Source: Ascaphus truei | Taxonomy: Eukaryota; Chordata; Amphibia; Anura; Ascaphidae | NCBI GenBank assembly: GCA_036426205.1 | Contig: CM071579.1 | Coordinates: 21,604,603-21,668,602, forward strand | Direction of reading: 5' to 3' | Length of the DNA: 64,000 nucleotides | Shown: positions 21,922 to 32,872 of the stretch, piece by piece | Layout: every line of letters begins with the position of its first letter | How positions within the stretch are numbered: position 1 is the first letter of the stretch | Translations under genes and position numbers: made by a program | The notes under the pieces: generated by a model | Databases searched by the model: none | Seen by the model: the letters and a program-made list of their open reading frames with translations, nothing else | What the model was told of the DNA's origin: nothing

Positions 21922-22627
21922 CTAACAAATCTACGTAAGTACCAGCACTCACTGTCTAATAGCTAAATGATGAAAACGGTTGTAATGCAGAATAAACATT
22001 TAATAATAAAACAAATCAGAAATAAATCAAATGTGTTTGCAGAAACCAGTATCACAAATGGGCATGTCACTAAGTGAGGGGGGGGGGGAAGAAAGGGGAA
22101 AAAAACATGAAACACAAGGAATTTACAAAAAAAATGGAGAACGGCATGTATGCTAGGGGGCAACGTTTCGAGGGACTACCTCTTCATCTGGCCCATTCCC
22201 CCTGGTCCAAAGGTCCCAGAGGTACTTCCCTCGCACTCCTTCCCTGTTGCTATCTATTTTCAGGGTGTCCTGATTGACCAGTTATAGGGGAAGGGAGGGT
22301 TAGGGAAGTACTTGGGAACTTTTGGACCAGGGGGAATGGGCCAGATGAAGAGGTAGTCCCTCGAAACGTCGCCCCCCTAGCATACTTGCCGTTCTCCATT
22401 TTTTGTGTATATTCCTTGTGTTTCATGTTTTTTTTCCCTTTTTCCTTCCCCCCCCCCCCCCCCCCCCACCCCTCACTTTGTGACATGCCCATTTGTGATA
22501 CTGGTTTCTGCAAACACATTGATTTATTTCTGGTTTGTTTTATTATTAAATGTTTATTCTGCATTACAACTGTTTTCATCATTTACCTATTAGACAGTGA
22601 GTGCTGGTACTTACGTAGATTTGTTAG
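21922..22627. mobile_element. 706 bp palindrome inserted in the YR gene
   Basis: The arms start CTAACAAATCTACGTAAGTA and end in its complement TACTTACGTAGATTTGTTAG. Inverted homology covers about 300 bp per arm with a spacer of roughly 100 bp. Each arm carries a G/C run and a segment reading CCTCGAAACGT(T/C)GCCCCC on its strand, a phrase often found near Penelope-like element ends. An inverted dimer of a Penelope-like fragment is my best reading; a foldback MITE is the alternative. Confidence 0.7.
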
Positions 22628-22639
22628 CAAACTACAGTA

Positions 22640-23075
22640 GTTCTGTCGTCTGCATTAACCCTTCAAGGATGGTTGGTGTTGCTTTCTTTTTGTGTGACCC
22701 CTCTCGTCAGCCCTGTTAATAACCTTTTGACTATGAATGCTTTTTTCGAATCTTCCTTGCTGTCCAATCTTAAGAAAAAGGATACAGCATTAATTCCTTC
22801 GCTATGGACCTGCCCAATAAACCCCTTGATCTCAAGTTAAATACATAAGACAGTAAGGCCCCTACTTTTTGAGTTTCCCATCCCAGTTCCCTCGTTAAAT
22901 TGTGGTAATCGTGCCATGCGGACGCATGCGCGCCCAACATCCCCAGAGGTAAGGAGGCTCTTACTAGGTCCATCACTGAACCGTCCCCAGTTCTCACAAG
23001 TCTATTGGACACCGGTTGCCGATAATCTCCGCCACTGGTGCCAGCTTCCAAAACGGTGTCATCTGTAACCGGCAT
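22640..23075 (-). pseudogene. YR N-terminal (core-binding) region
   Basis: Reads ASLPLGMLGAHASAWHDY, VGALLSYVFNLRSRGLLGR and, after a frameshift, INAVSFFLRLDSKEDSKKAF then IVKRLLTGLTRG. This is the helical N-terminal domain found before the catalytic domain of DIRS-type recombinases. It overlaps the end of the RNase H segment in a shifted frame and is separated from the catalytic half by the palindromic insertion. Confidence 0.8.
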
Positions 23076-23300
23076 AAAGCATCAGCAATGTTATTTGTGA
23101 CCCCCGGGACATGACGTGCCCTGTACGCGATGTTAAGGTGAAGGCATAACAGTACGAACCTACGTAAAAGGGCTATTACTGATGGAGAACGTGAACCGAA
23201 ATTGTTCACTGCTTCTACTACCCCCATGTTATCTGACCAGAAAGTAACTTCCTTGTTTGCAAACACATGACGGCCTCCGTCACAAGTCTCTAGGTTTTCA
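22994..23300 (-). pseudogene. DIRS-type RNase H fragment
   Basis: FANKEVTFWSDNMGVVEAVN contains the SDN motif of the RNase H fold. It is followed by SPSVIALLRRFVLLCLHLNI and RHVPGVTNNIADALCRLQM (canonical form: HIPGxxNxxADxLSR). These mark the 3' part of a DIRS/Gypsy-type RT-RNase H polyprotein. A frameshift at about 23,040 separates it from the recombinase. The reverse transcriptase that should lie upstream is absent; the VNTR begins within about 150 bp. Confidence 0.85.
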
Positions 23301-23454
23301 GTGGGGAGTATGGTTTCAAAGCATTAGCCCACACAATATTATTATTAAAAAGCATCTGTCCCAGATTTGCACCCAATCTAAGTAATAATTCATTTGCCCT
23401 TTATGTGACACCAAATGGGACACCCACAAAAAGATTAAATGACTGCTTGTACAT

Positions 23455-26400
23455 TCCCAAACCGTCACAGCCAGGAGCAAAGTGAGCGCCCCCGCTCCCA
23501 TTCCCAAACCGTCACAGCCAGGCGCAAAGTGAGCGCCCCCACTCCCATTCCCAAACCATCACAGCCAGGCGCAAAGTGAGCGCCCCCGCTCCCATTCCCA
23601 AACCGTCACAGCCAGGCGCAAAGTGAGCGCCCCCACTCCCATTCTCAAACCGTCACAGCCAGGCGCAAAGTGAGCGTCCCTGCTCCCATTCCCAAACTGT
23701 CACAGCCAGGCGCAAAGTGAGCGCCCCCGCTCCCATTCCCAAACCATCACAGCCAGGCACAAAGTGAGCGCCCCCGCTCCCATTCCAAAACCGTCACAGC
23801 CAGGCGCAAAGTGAGCGCCCCCACTCCCATTCCCAAACCGTCACAGCCAGCAGCAAAAAGATGAGCGCACACCCCACTCCCATCCCAAAACCGTCACAGC
23901 GCAGCACAAAGGGAGCGCCACAGTCACCCCATTCCCAAACCGTACAGCAGGTGCAAAGTGAGCGCCCCCCCCACTCCAATTCCAAACCGTCACAGCCAGC
24001 CAAAGTGACGCGCACTCCATTCCCAAACCGTCACAGCCAGGAGCAAAGTGAGGCCACTCCATTCCCAAAACCGTCAACAGCCAGGCGCAAAGTGAGCGCC
24101 CCCGCTCCCATTCCCAAACCGTCACAGCAGGGCAGAAGTGAGCGCCCCACTCCCATTCCCAAACCGTCACAGCCAGGCGCAAAGTGAGCGCCCCCGCTCC
24201 CATTCCCAAACCATCACAGCCAGGCGCAAAGTGAGCGCCCCACTCCCATTCCAAACGTCACAGCCGGGCGCAAAGTGAGCTCCCCCGCTCCCCATTCCCC
24301 AAACTCACAGCCAGGCGCAAAGTGAGCGCCCCCGCTCCCATTCCCAAACCGTCACAGCCAGGCGCAATAGTGAGCGTCCACTCCCATTCCCCAAACCGTC
24401 ACAGCCAGGAGCAAAAGTGAGGGCGCCCCCACTCCCATTCCAAAAACGTCACAGGCAGGGCAAAGTGGAGCCCCCCACTCCCATCTCCCAAACCGTCACA
24501 GCCAGGCACAAGTGAGCGCCCCCACCCCATTCCCAAACCGTCACAGCCAGGCGCAAAGTGAGCGCCCCCACTCCCATTCCCAACCGTCCACATGCCAAGG
24601 CGCAAAGGTGAGCGCCCCCCATCCCATTCCAAACCGTCACAGCCAGGGTGCAGGAAGTGAGCGCGCCCCCGCTCCCATTCCCAAACGTCACAGCCAGGCG
24701 CAAAGTGAGGCCCCCCTCCCATTCCCAACCGTCACAGCCAGGGCAAAGTGAGCGCGCCCCCCTCCCATTCCCAACCGTCACAGCCAGGCGCAAAGTGAGC
24801 GCCCCCACTCCCCATCCAACCGTCACAGCCCAAGGCCAAAGTGAGCGCCCCACTCCCATTCCCAAACCGACAGCCAGGCGCAAAAGTGACGCCCCACTCC
24901 CATTCCCAAACCTCACAGCCAGGCGCAAAGTGAGCCGCCCCACTCCCATTCCCAAAACCGTCACAGCCAGGAAGCAAGTGAGCGCCCCCACTCCCATTCC
25001 CAAACCGTCACAGCCAGCGAGCAAAGTGAGCGCCCCACTCCCATTCCCAAACCGTCAAGCCAGGCGCAAAGTGAGCGCCCCCGCTCCATTCCCAAAACCG
25101 TCACAGCCAGAGCCAAAGTGAGCGCCCACTCATTCCCACAAACGTCACAGCCAGGGCAAAGTGAGCGCCCCCGCCCATGTCCAAACCGTCACAGCCAGGC
25201 GCAAAGTGACGAGCCATATCGCTCCCATTCCCAATCCGTCACAGCCAGGCGCAAAGTGAGCGCCCCACTCCCATTCCCAAACCGTCAAGCAGGCGCCAAA
25301 GTCGACAAAGTGAGCGCCCCCCCTCCCATTCCCAACCGTCACAGCAGCGCAAAGTGAGCGCCCCCTCCCATTCCCAAACCGTCACAGCCAGGCCAAATGT
25401 GAGCGCCACCCACTCCCATTCCCAAACCATCACAGCCAGCGGCAAAGGTGAGCGCCCCCCTCCCATTCCCAAAACCGTCACAGCAGGCAAAGTGAGCGCC
25501 CCACTCCCATTCCCAAACCTCACAGCCAGGCGAAAGGTGAGCGCCCCCACTCCCATTCCCAACCGTCACAGCAGGCGCAAAGTGAGCGCCCCCACTTCCA
25601 TTCCCAAACCGTCACAGCCAGGCGCAAAGTGAGCACCCACCTCCCATTCCCAAACCTTCACAGCCAGGCGCAAAGTGAGCGCCCCCTCACTCCATTCCCA
25701 AAACCGTCACAGCCAGGCGCAAAGTGAGCGCCCCACTCCCATTCCCAAACTCACAGCCAGGGCAAAGTTGAGGCGCCCCCGTCCCATTCCCAAACCGTCA
25801 CAAGCCAGGCACAAAGTGAGCGTGCCCCACTCCCCATTCCCAACCGTCACAGCCAGGCGCATCAAGTGAGACGCAACCACTCCCATTCCCAAACCGTCAC
25901 GCCAGGCGCAAAGTGAGCGCCCCCGCTCCATTCCCAAACCGTCACAGCCAGGCCCAAAGTGAGCGCCCCCTCCCATTCCAAACCGTCACAGACGGCGCAA
26001 GTGAGCGCGCACCCCAGCTCCAATTCCCCAAAACCGTCACAGCCAGGCGCCAAAGTGAGCGCCCCGCTTCCATTCCCAAAAACCGTCACAGCCAGGAGCA
26101 AAGTGAGCGCCCCACTCCATTCCCAAACCGTCACAGCCAGGCGCAACAGTGAGCGCCCCCTCCCATTCCCACAACCGTCACAGCCAGGCCAAAGTGAGCG
26201 CCCCCACTCCATTCCCAAACCACCGTCACGCCGGAGAGCAAGTGAGACCCCCCCACCGATCCATCTCCCCAAACCGTCACAGCCAGGCGCAAAGTGAAGC
26301 GACCCCGCTCCCATTCCCAAACCCGTCACAGCCACCAGGAGCCACAGTTGTGAGCGCCGCCACTCCCTCACCCAAACCGTCACACGACCAGGCGCAAAGT

Positions 26401-27128
26401 GAGGCGCCCACGCTCCCATTCCAAACCTCACAGCCAGGCGCAAAGTGGAGCGCCCCCACTCCCATTCCCAAACGTCCACAGTCACGCGAGCGCAAAGTGA
26501 GCGCCCCCCACTCCCATCCCAAACCGTCACCAAGCCAGGCCAAAGTGAGGCGCCCACCCCGCCCCATTCCCAAACCGTACACAGCCAAGTTGCGCAAAGT
26601 GGACGCGACCCACCCATTCCCAAACCGTCACAGCCAGGCCGAAAGTAGCAGCCCCTCCCATTCCCAAAACGTAACAGCCAGGAGCAAAAGGTGTTGAGCC
26701 CCACTCCCATTCCCAAACCGGCTCACAGCCATGCAGCAAAGTGAGCCGCCCCCGCTCCCATTCCCAAACCGTCACCGACGGAACAAAGTGAGCGCCCTCA
26801 CTCCCATTCCCAAACCGTCACAGCCAGGCGCAAAGTGAGCGCCCCCGCTCCCATTCCCAAACCATCACAGCCAGGCGCAAAGTGAGCGCCCCACTCCCAT
26901 TCCCAAACCGTCACAGCCGGGCGCAAAGTGAGCTCCCCCGCTCCCATTCCCAAACCATCACAGCCAGGCGCAAAGTGAGCGCCCCGCTCCCATTCCCAAA
27001 CCGTCACAGCCAGGCGCAATGTGAGCGTCCCACTCCCATTCCCAAACCGTCACAGCCAGGAGCAAAGTGAGCGCCCCCACTCCCATTCCCAAACCGTCAC
27101 AGCCAGGCGCAAAGTGAGCGCCCCCGCG
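23455..27128. repeat. 47 bp VNTR, about 78 units
   Basis: Unit: CCCATTCCCAAACCGTCACA followed by GCCAGGCGCAAAGTGAGCGC. The outer parts (23,455-23,860 and 26,790-27,128) are regular. The middle, about 2.9 kb, has one or more small indels in almost every unit. That contrast resembles a gap filled with uncorrected long reads. It lies inside the retroelement, between its 5' inverted terminus and RNase H. All open frames here are repeat artefacts. Confidence 0.95.
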
Positions 27129-27302
27129 CTCAGCTGTGCCCTTTAAGCCCCCCTTTCTCCTCCCCCTTCTGCCCTCTGGCTGCGTCGGCGGCCAATCCGC
27201 AGTGAAGGGGGAGGGGCGTGTCCCCTTCTCATGGCCGTCCTTCTCCTAGGCGGCTAGAAGGCCTGCTGCTTGGGGTTATATAGAATTGACCCCTTAGCCT
27301 AG
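27129..27302 (-). promoter_or_regulatory. Putative 5' leader of the DIRS-like element
   Basis: Between the VNTR and the inverted terminus; on the minus strand it contains TTCTATATAACCCC near the end and GGATTGGCCG further in. The TATA-like and CCAAT-like elements next to the terminus fit an element promoter. This is inference only. Confidence 0.35.
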
Positions 27303-27923
27303 TAGACATATAAGGAGAAAGCTGTGTGTGAATCTTTCCATCGATTCTCTGCATATTCTTATTGTCAGTAATGCAGCAAACCACATATTTCGTGCTCTAT
27401 AAAACACACTGTGTCACGGGGGCATATAGAGACCGAGGTTTCATACCATACGCTTTCTGACAGTTACTGTACTGTACCTTGCTTTGCTACTCACCAACAA
27501 TCTATAAATAAGCACTGAAGTGCACGTTAGCTATGAATATTCAGCACATTGCACATATTTTTCGCCTGCCAAATCTATGGATGAACACTTCCCCAAACTG
27601 AACATAAATTATAGCAAAATGTATGCTGATTGCCAAACACATGCTTCATAAAAATGAACTTATGCGTAGAACTGAGCCTAGCCAACTGTCCCATCTTAGA
27701 TCAGTTTCTCTGCAGTTTCTTGGGATTCAAAAGTGTCACTATTGAAAGAGAAAACTGAAAGTCAAAATGTTATCAATGTTTTAAGATTCTTTGTTGATTG
27801 CGGGTTTTTTGGACCAACAGAAATATCATACTTACAGCATCTTGTATTTGTTTATAACATGTTTTACCAGGAAATAATACTGTACACTGAGAGTTTACTT
27901 CTCGTTTTCAACTATGTCCTATA
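27303..27923. other. Low-copy AT-rich sequence, no gene
   Basis: No coding or repeat feature recognised. Confidence 0.35.
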
Positions 27924-28244
27924 CAGGCATACCCCGCATTAACGTACGCAATGCGATCGGAGCATGTATGTAAAGCGAAAATGTACTTAAAGTGAAGCAC
28001 TACCTTTTTCCCACTTATCGATGCATGTACTGTGCTGCAATTGTCATATATGTGCATAACTGATGTAAATAACGCATTTGTAACAGGCTCTATAGTCTCC
28101 CCGCTTGCACACAGCTTCGGTACAGGTATTGCTGTTCAGGACGTGATGACAGGCGCATGCGTGAACTGCCGTTTGCCTATTGGGTGATATGTACTTACTC
28201 GCGAGTGTACTTAAAGTGAGTGTCCTTAAACCGGGGTATGCCTG
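27924..28244. mobile_element. TA-flanked MITE, CAGGCATACCCC ends, copy 1
   Basis: Inverted ends CAGGCATACCCCGC and CCGGGGTATGCCTG with TA outside each end (27,922-27,923 and 28,245-28,246). 321 bp. Interior marks are TTAACGTACG, ACTTAAAGTGAAGCACTACC and CTCGCGAGTGTACTTAAAGT. Two further copies lie at 31.48 and 35.69 kb. Mariner-type by TA duplication. Confidence 0.85.
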
Positions 28245-28304
28245 TATATTAAAGATCATACTGGTGAGCTGTCCATCTCTGTGCTTCAGAAACAGCACAC
28301 ACAA

Positions 28305-28436
28305 CTGGGAGGGAGAGAGAGAGGGAGGGTGAGAGGGAGGGAGGGTGAGAGGGAGGGAGGGTGAGAGGGGGAGGGAGAGAGGGGGTGAGAGGGAAGGAGA
28401 GAGAGAGAGGAAGGGAGGGAGAGAGGGAGAGGGAGA
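28305..28436. repeat. GA-rich low-complexity tract
   Basis: Polypurine GAGAGGGAGG tract on the plus strand, able to form triplex DNA. Confidence 0.9.
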
Positions 28437-28620
28437 TAGTTCTGTGGGGTAAAAAAGCTGCCATGAGCTCCTTTGACCGCTGGGGCTCCCCCCAGTATTA
28501 CCGGGTAATGAGGGGGGCTTGGGAAGGTTTTGAATCAGGCACGAGAGGGGAATCAGCTGTTCCCCTGTTCAGCAGTTGAGGGGTTGATTAGTTTGTGATA
28601 TTATAGGTTTTGCGCACGCA

Positions 28621-29158
28621 GACATTTGGATTATCTGCGATTCCTTTATTCATTGGGCGGAGAAGCGAGTGGCAGCGCGTCCACACAGGAGTAATTTGGG
28701 TTTGAGAGTAAATCAGGGAAACGTTTTTTGGGGGGCTGGGGGGCTGATTTTAGGTGGATTCAGTTGTTACTCGAGCTGCTGTTATTGACAAGGGATAAGA
28801 GGCCTCCAAAAATTTTACTTATTCAAGTAGGGGGCGATGCTGTGGGGTCGGTAACATCTTTAGATTTAGCTACGTCGATAAATGATTTCACTCGGATTCA
28901 GGTGCGGTGGGGGTGCTGTACGAATGATGCGGTCTGACAGTGTTCACAGGAAGGCGTGCAAGGGGGCTCGTAGTGCGAGGGCGGTTGAGCGTACTAGAAA
29001 GACAATTAATAAAGCAGTTGGTAAATATATTTTGCAGGTAGGGGGTTGGGTGATAAATAACAGAGTTTGATACAGATAATTTCGGATTATTTTGGCTAGA
29101 TGGGGCTTCAGAGATAGGTTTAGATTTGTTTAATATGACTCTTCAAGAAGGGCTTTAA
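28621..29158 (+). pseudogene. SGNH-hydrolase-like domain of a second YR retroelement
   Basis: The plus strand reads IWIICDSFIHWAEKRVAARP (block I Gly replaced by Cys), then after a frameshift KILLIQVGGDAVGSV (block III Asn changed), then KGARSARAVERTRKTINKAV and GKYILQVGGWVINN, and ends DGASEIGLDLFNMTLQEGL with the block V His missing. It is the same family as the domain at 21 kb but in opposite orientation, and here without an adjacent recombinase. At least two frameshifts. The solo LTR begins 270 bp downstream. Confidence 0.75.
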
Positions 29159-29431
29159 AGGGTCCCTGTGGATGGCAGCTGTTGGGGTAAGTGGACTTTA
29201 GTCTTTCCAGGCGGGGGCTCCATGGTGCCAGTAAGCCCTGTGGTGGCTAGGGGTGGCGAGTGGGCAGGGGTCATGTTTCCCTGGGCCCATTTCTCGCTTG
29301 ACGGTGTAGTTGGTGAACTGCCTGGCTTGGTGTGTAGGCGCACCATGCTTTGTACCATCGCCCTTTACCGGGGGGGGGGGGGGGTTGAGCACATTAGCAG
29401 GGTTGGAACTTACATGGGGTATATATATATA
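29159..29431 (+). other. 3' flank of the SGNH fragment
   Basis: Probably the 3' untranslated part of the same retroelement. G run at 29,371-29,384. No supported gene. Confidence 0.4.
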
Positions 29432-30202
29432 TGTAGCGGTCATGTAAAATGGCTACAGTCATCTCTCCTGCTGACAGTAAGGCCTGGTAAGTTGTGGGCA
29501 TGCCAGCAGTAATTATGGAGGTTTGCCCTCACACCCTGGTGAGGTGCCCTGTGTAAGGATGGGAGTGGTCACAGACCTGCTCTCCCTGGTTGGTGATGTC
29601 AAAGTTGTGTCAGCCCCAGAGGTTACATAAGGCACAGCACTGTGTCTAAAGTTATTTCTCTGCTAGTTCTGGTTCAAGTGCAAGTCTATAGTCTGGTTAT
29701 GTTATAGTAGCTGTAAGGAGACTGTGTCCAGGGACCTGGCACAGGGTAAAGTATCCCGGCTGGGATAGGGAATCCCTATTAAAGGAGATATACACTTTCA
29801 AAGGGAAGCACTGACTGAATATGAGTGGCTAGAGAAACTACTGCGTGGGGCAGCTAGCCCACCTCGCAATAAAGATGCTCTATTCAAACACCCTCTCGTG
29901 TACATTTGTGGATGAATGTACGAGGGGAGCACCACAGAGGAGTTCCTCGCCCAGGACCATCCCCAGTGACCGAAGGAACCCTGATGAGGTGGAGGCGCTG
30001 CACTGGAAACTATGGTGAGACTCAAGCCACTACCTCAGCTGCCTGTCTGGACGGGTTCTCCCCACACAACCATCATGCGGGAGACCAGGAGTCTGTTGCC
30101 AACAGGTGCACCACCAGACACTACCACACTGTAATGGGACCGGTTAGACCACAGGGGCCAATGTGAGATTGGGTGTTAGGCCCGGGTCCAAAAAACCTTA
30201 CA
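29432..30202. mobile_element. Solo LTR, about 771 bp
   Basis: Starts TGTAGCGGTCATG and ends CCTTACA, with TA repeats directly on both sides, so the target duplication lies within a TA run and cannot be sized. AATAAAG at about 29,868 is a possible polyadenylation signal on the plus strand. No primer-binding site or internal retroviral gene follows. The class of LTR element is undetermined. Confidence 0.55.
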
Positions 30203-30211
30203 TATATATAT

Positions 30212-30256
<45 letters not shown>

Positions 30257-30260
30257 ATAT
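30203..30260. repeat. (TA)n microsatellite
   Basis: About 28 TA units with one AA interruption, between the solo LTR and the first 4.2 kb unit. Confidence 0.9.
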
Positions 30261-30769
30261 ATTATTTGTTTAATAAAAGCCCTTGCCTTTTGTATCTCCA
30301 GATCTTTGTAGTTTGTTTTTATTTATTTATTTATATGTATATTTTGGGGAGGTGTGTGCAGGGGGGAAGGGAGATTCCTTCCAAGCTCCAAAGTCCGGAA
30401 TAATAAGAGAGAGCGAGTGTAGAGAGACACATTTTTATATATAAATTAAGGATAGGCCTGTTCAAGGTTTGATATCCGAACTTTGTAAACGTCGAGGCTC
30501 GTTCAGAAGATGAGTCGATCTTCAGAATAAACTTTCAAATCTGAGTGAAACTTGATACAAACCCCCAAAGGCTCATCCTTTGATTCTTCTTTTTTTTTTT
30601 TTTTTTAAGTTTTGGTCAATAATCTTCTGAAATAAATGAGGGAAAAAAGGTTTTTTACCATAATTTTTTTGTCAAATCCAAATGAAGAAGCAAACCTAAA
30701 CGGTGTTCAGCGCAAACACAATCCCTCAGGGCCGCCGACAGGGGTGACAAGAAGGACAGGTGTTCCCGT

Positions 30770-31140
30770 GCCCGGTAATCTGCGGAGGCCCGGAGGCTGG
30801 TGCTGAACATTGGGCCCCGACCTCTTGGCCAGGCCCGACTGCCGGTGCTTTCATGGCCGGGCCCCGGCTCTCCATCAACTGCAGGCCTCTACCACTATAT
30901 CCCCACCCGCTTCCAATACCGCACGTGACAGGCCCTCTGTGGATGTCAGCGCGCCCGGAGCTCTCGGCTCTGCTTCCAGCGTGCTGCAGCAGACAGAGGC
31001 CCGGCGCGCGCTCGAACATGTGGGACAGTGTGGAGAGGCCTGCAGCTTAGGGAGAGCTGGGGCCCGGCCATGAGAGCACCAGCAGCCGGGCCAGGTCAGA
31101 GGTCAGGCCCCGCAGACACCAGGCCCCGGCCTGACCATCC
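30770..31140. mobile_element. GC-rich foldback element, copy 1
   Basis: TTTCATGGCCGGGCCCCGGC and CTGCAGGCCTCTACCAC on the left pair with GGAGAGGCCTGCAG and GGGGCCCGGCCATGAGAGCA on the right, arms about 70 bp. Paralogue at about 35,060-35,430 in copy 2. Confidence 0.65.
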
Positions 31141-31478
31141 TCAAGTAAGTCTGTATTTATGTATTGTTTTTTTTTATTTTATTGGTTTTTTTTATATTGT
31201 ATTTGTTTTTTTATTGCATTGAGGTATTTTTTATATCTTGGGGTATGTTATATCATTTGGGTATTTTTTTAATATGATTGTTTTTTTATATGCATGCATT
31301 GAGGTATTTTTTTAATATGCATTGGGGTATTTTTTATAGGTATTGGGGTATTTTTTTATATGTATTGTTTGTTTTTTTTATATGCACACTTGGGTCTTTT
31401 AATTTATATTGGGGTATTTTTAATATGTATTGGTTTCTATATATATGGGGGTTTTATATGTATTTGGGTGGTTTTATA

Positions 31479-31806
31479 CAGCAATACCCCACATTAACGT
31501 ACGTCACATGGGACCAGGAGCATGTATGTAATGTGAAAATGTCTTAAAGTGAAGCACTACCTTTTCCCACTTATCGATGCATGTACTGTACTCAATCGTC
31601 ATATACGTACATACTGATGTAATAATGCCTGTGTAACAGGCTCTATAGTCCTCCCTGCTTGCGCACAGCTTCGGTACAGGTTGGGGACCGGTATTTCTGT
31701 TCAGGACGTGTGCAGCGCATGCTTGAGCTGCCATTTGCCTATTGGGCGGTATGTACTTACTCGCGAGTGTACTTAAAGCCGAGTGTACTTAAAGCAGGTA
31801 TGCCTG
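31479..31806. mobile_element. TA-flanked MITE, CAGGCATACCCC ends, copy 2
   Basis: Left end CAGCAATACCCCACA (one indel from the other copies), right end GGTATGCCTG, flanked by TA. Interior matches the 27.9 kb copy. Confidence 0.85.
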
Positions 31807-32634
31807 TATGTATTGGGTTTTTTTTTTATCATTGTTTTTTTTTAATATGTATTGGTTTTTTTATTGTAATGGGGGGTTTTTATAATATATTTTTTTATGT
31901 ATTGTTTTTTATATATGCATGGGGGGGTCGTATGTATTGGTGGGTTTTCAAATGTATTTGGGGGGTTTGTTATATACTGCTGCGGGCCAGCTTCATCTTA
32001 CACTTTACCCTCTTGTCCCGCGGCTGTTTTCGGGCTGGTGCCGAATTTGGCCGAGCGCCAGCCGCATCTTCCCTGCATCCTTCCCCTCGTTCCCCTCCCT
32101 CACGACCTCTGTCTCTTGCTCTGCCCTGCTTCTCCCAGGTCCCCCGGGTCCCCTCTGCTTCCCACCATCCCTTCGGGAACCCCTGGGCACGCGCACCACC
32201 CGCACCACCCTGGCACCGTGACCACGCATCATGCGTGCTGCATGCCGGGAGAAGAAAAAAAACCCCACCGCGTTCTGGAACGCACATTGCGGTGGCGGCC
32301 GCTGAAGACTCAGCTCGGCCACCACTGTATTATGGAGGTGAGGAGGTTGTATAATTTGGCGGGGTGGGGATTTTTTTGTAGTATTTGGGGTGGGAAAGTT
32401 TTTTGGATTGGAGGGTTGGGTTTTTTGTATATATTTTGTGGGGGACATTGTTGGGGGGCGTCACAATGCGTGTGAGGGGGGGATTGAGTGAGAGGTGGGG
32501 TATTGACGCGGGGGAGTGAGAGAGTGGGGGTTAGGTTAGGAGAACGCAGTGGGAGAATCCATGTGAGGTCGGGGAGGATTGAGTGAAGTGGGTAATTGAT
32601 GGAGGGGGAGAGATGGAAAATGAGTTATTTCAGA

Positions 32635-32872
32635 ACTAAAGCTGTTCTAACATTTTAATCTTGTCTGTAACTGTTTTCAATACCGCCCATATATTATTAT
32701 CTCTAACTGTGCATGCATGTCTTGTATATAATATATAACCCTGCTCACTATTGTAACGTATTGTACCATGTATTATTTGTCTTACTCTGTGCCCAGACAT
32801 ACTTGAAAACGAGAGGTAACTCTCAATGTATTACTTCCTGGTAAAATATTTTATAAATAAATAAAATGAGAC
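32635..32872 (+). mobile_element. Dispersed retroposon tail (TTAATCTTGTCTGTAACTG), copy 1
   Basis: Contains TTTAATCTTGTCTGTAACTG, CTTACTCTGTGCCCAGACAT and CTCAATGTATTACTTCCTGG, ending in (ATAA)n. Copies at 36,850-37,100 and, shorter, at 62,300-62,435. The A-rich end suggests reverse-transcription-based spread; family not identified. Confidence 0.6.

Larger units (their letters stand above)
20433..27302 (-). mobile_element. DIRS/Ngaro-like YR retroelement, decayed and expanded
   Basis: Read on the minus strand from about 27,302 to 20,433. The termini are imperfect inverted repeats: CTAGCCTAGGGGTAAATTCT at 20,433 and its near complement ending GACCCCTTAGCCTAG at 27,302. Between them, 5' to 3' on the minus strand: a leader of about 150 bp, a 3.7 kb VNTR, RNase H, tyrosine recombinase and an SGNH-hydrolase-like domain. 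Gag and most of the reverse transcriptase are not found. DIRS elements have inverted termini and Ngaro elements are reported to carry SGNH hydrolases; this element has traits of both, so the subgroup is unsettled. No flanking target duplication was seen, as expected for YR elements. Confidence 0.7.

Noticed and set aside
23841..27070. Many open frames rich in Gly-Met-Glu-Trp or Ser-Ala-Pro
   Set aside because: Frame-shifted readings of the 47 bp VNTR.
23455..27128. CRISPR-like array
   Set aside because: Units are contiguous without spacers, and all other evidence is vertebrate. The same applies to the 39, 49 and 27 bp arrays.
31659..32475. 231- and 192-residue plus frames in the 4.2 kb unit, with counterparts at 35.9-36.5 kb
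   Set aside because: Long Phe/Tyr/Ile/Val runs from T-rich low-complexity DNA fused to CpG-rich sequence; the frames differ between the two copies because of indels, so no conserved coding.
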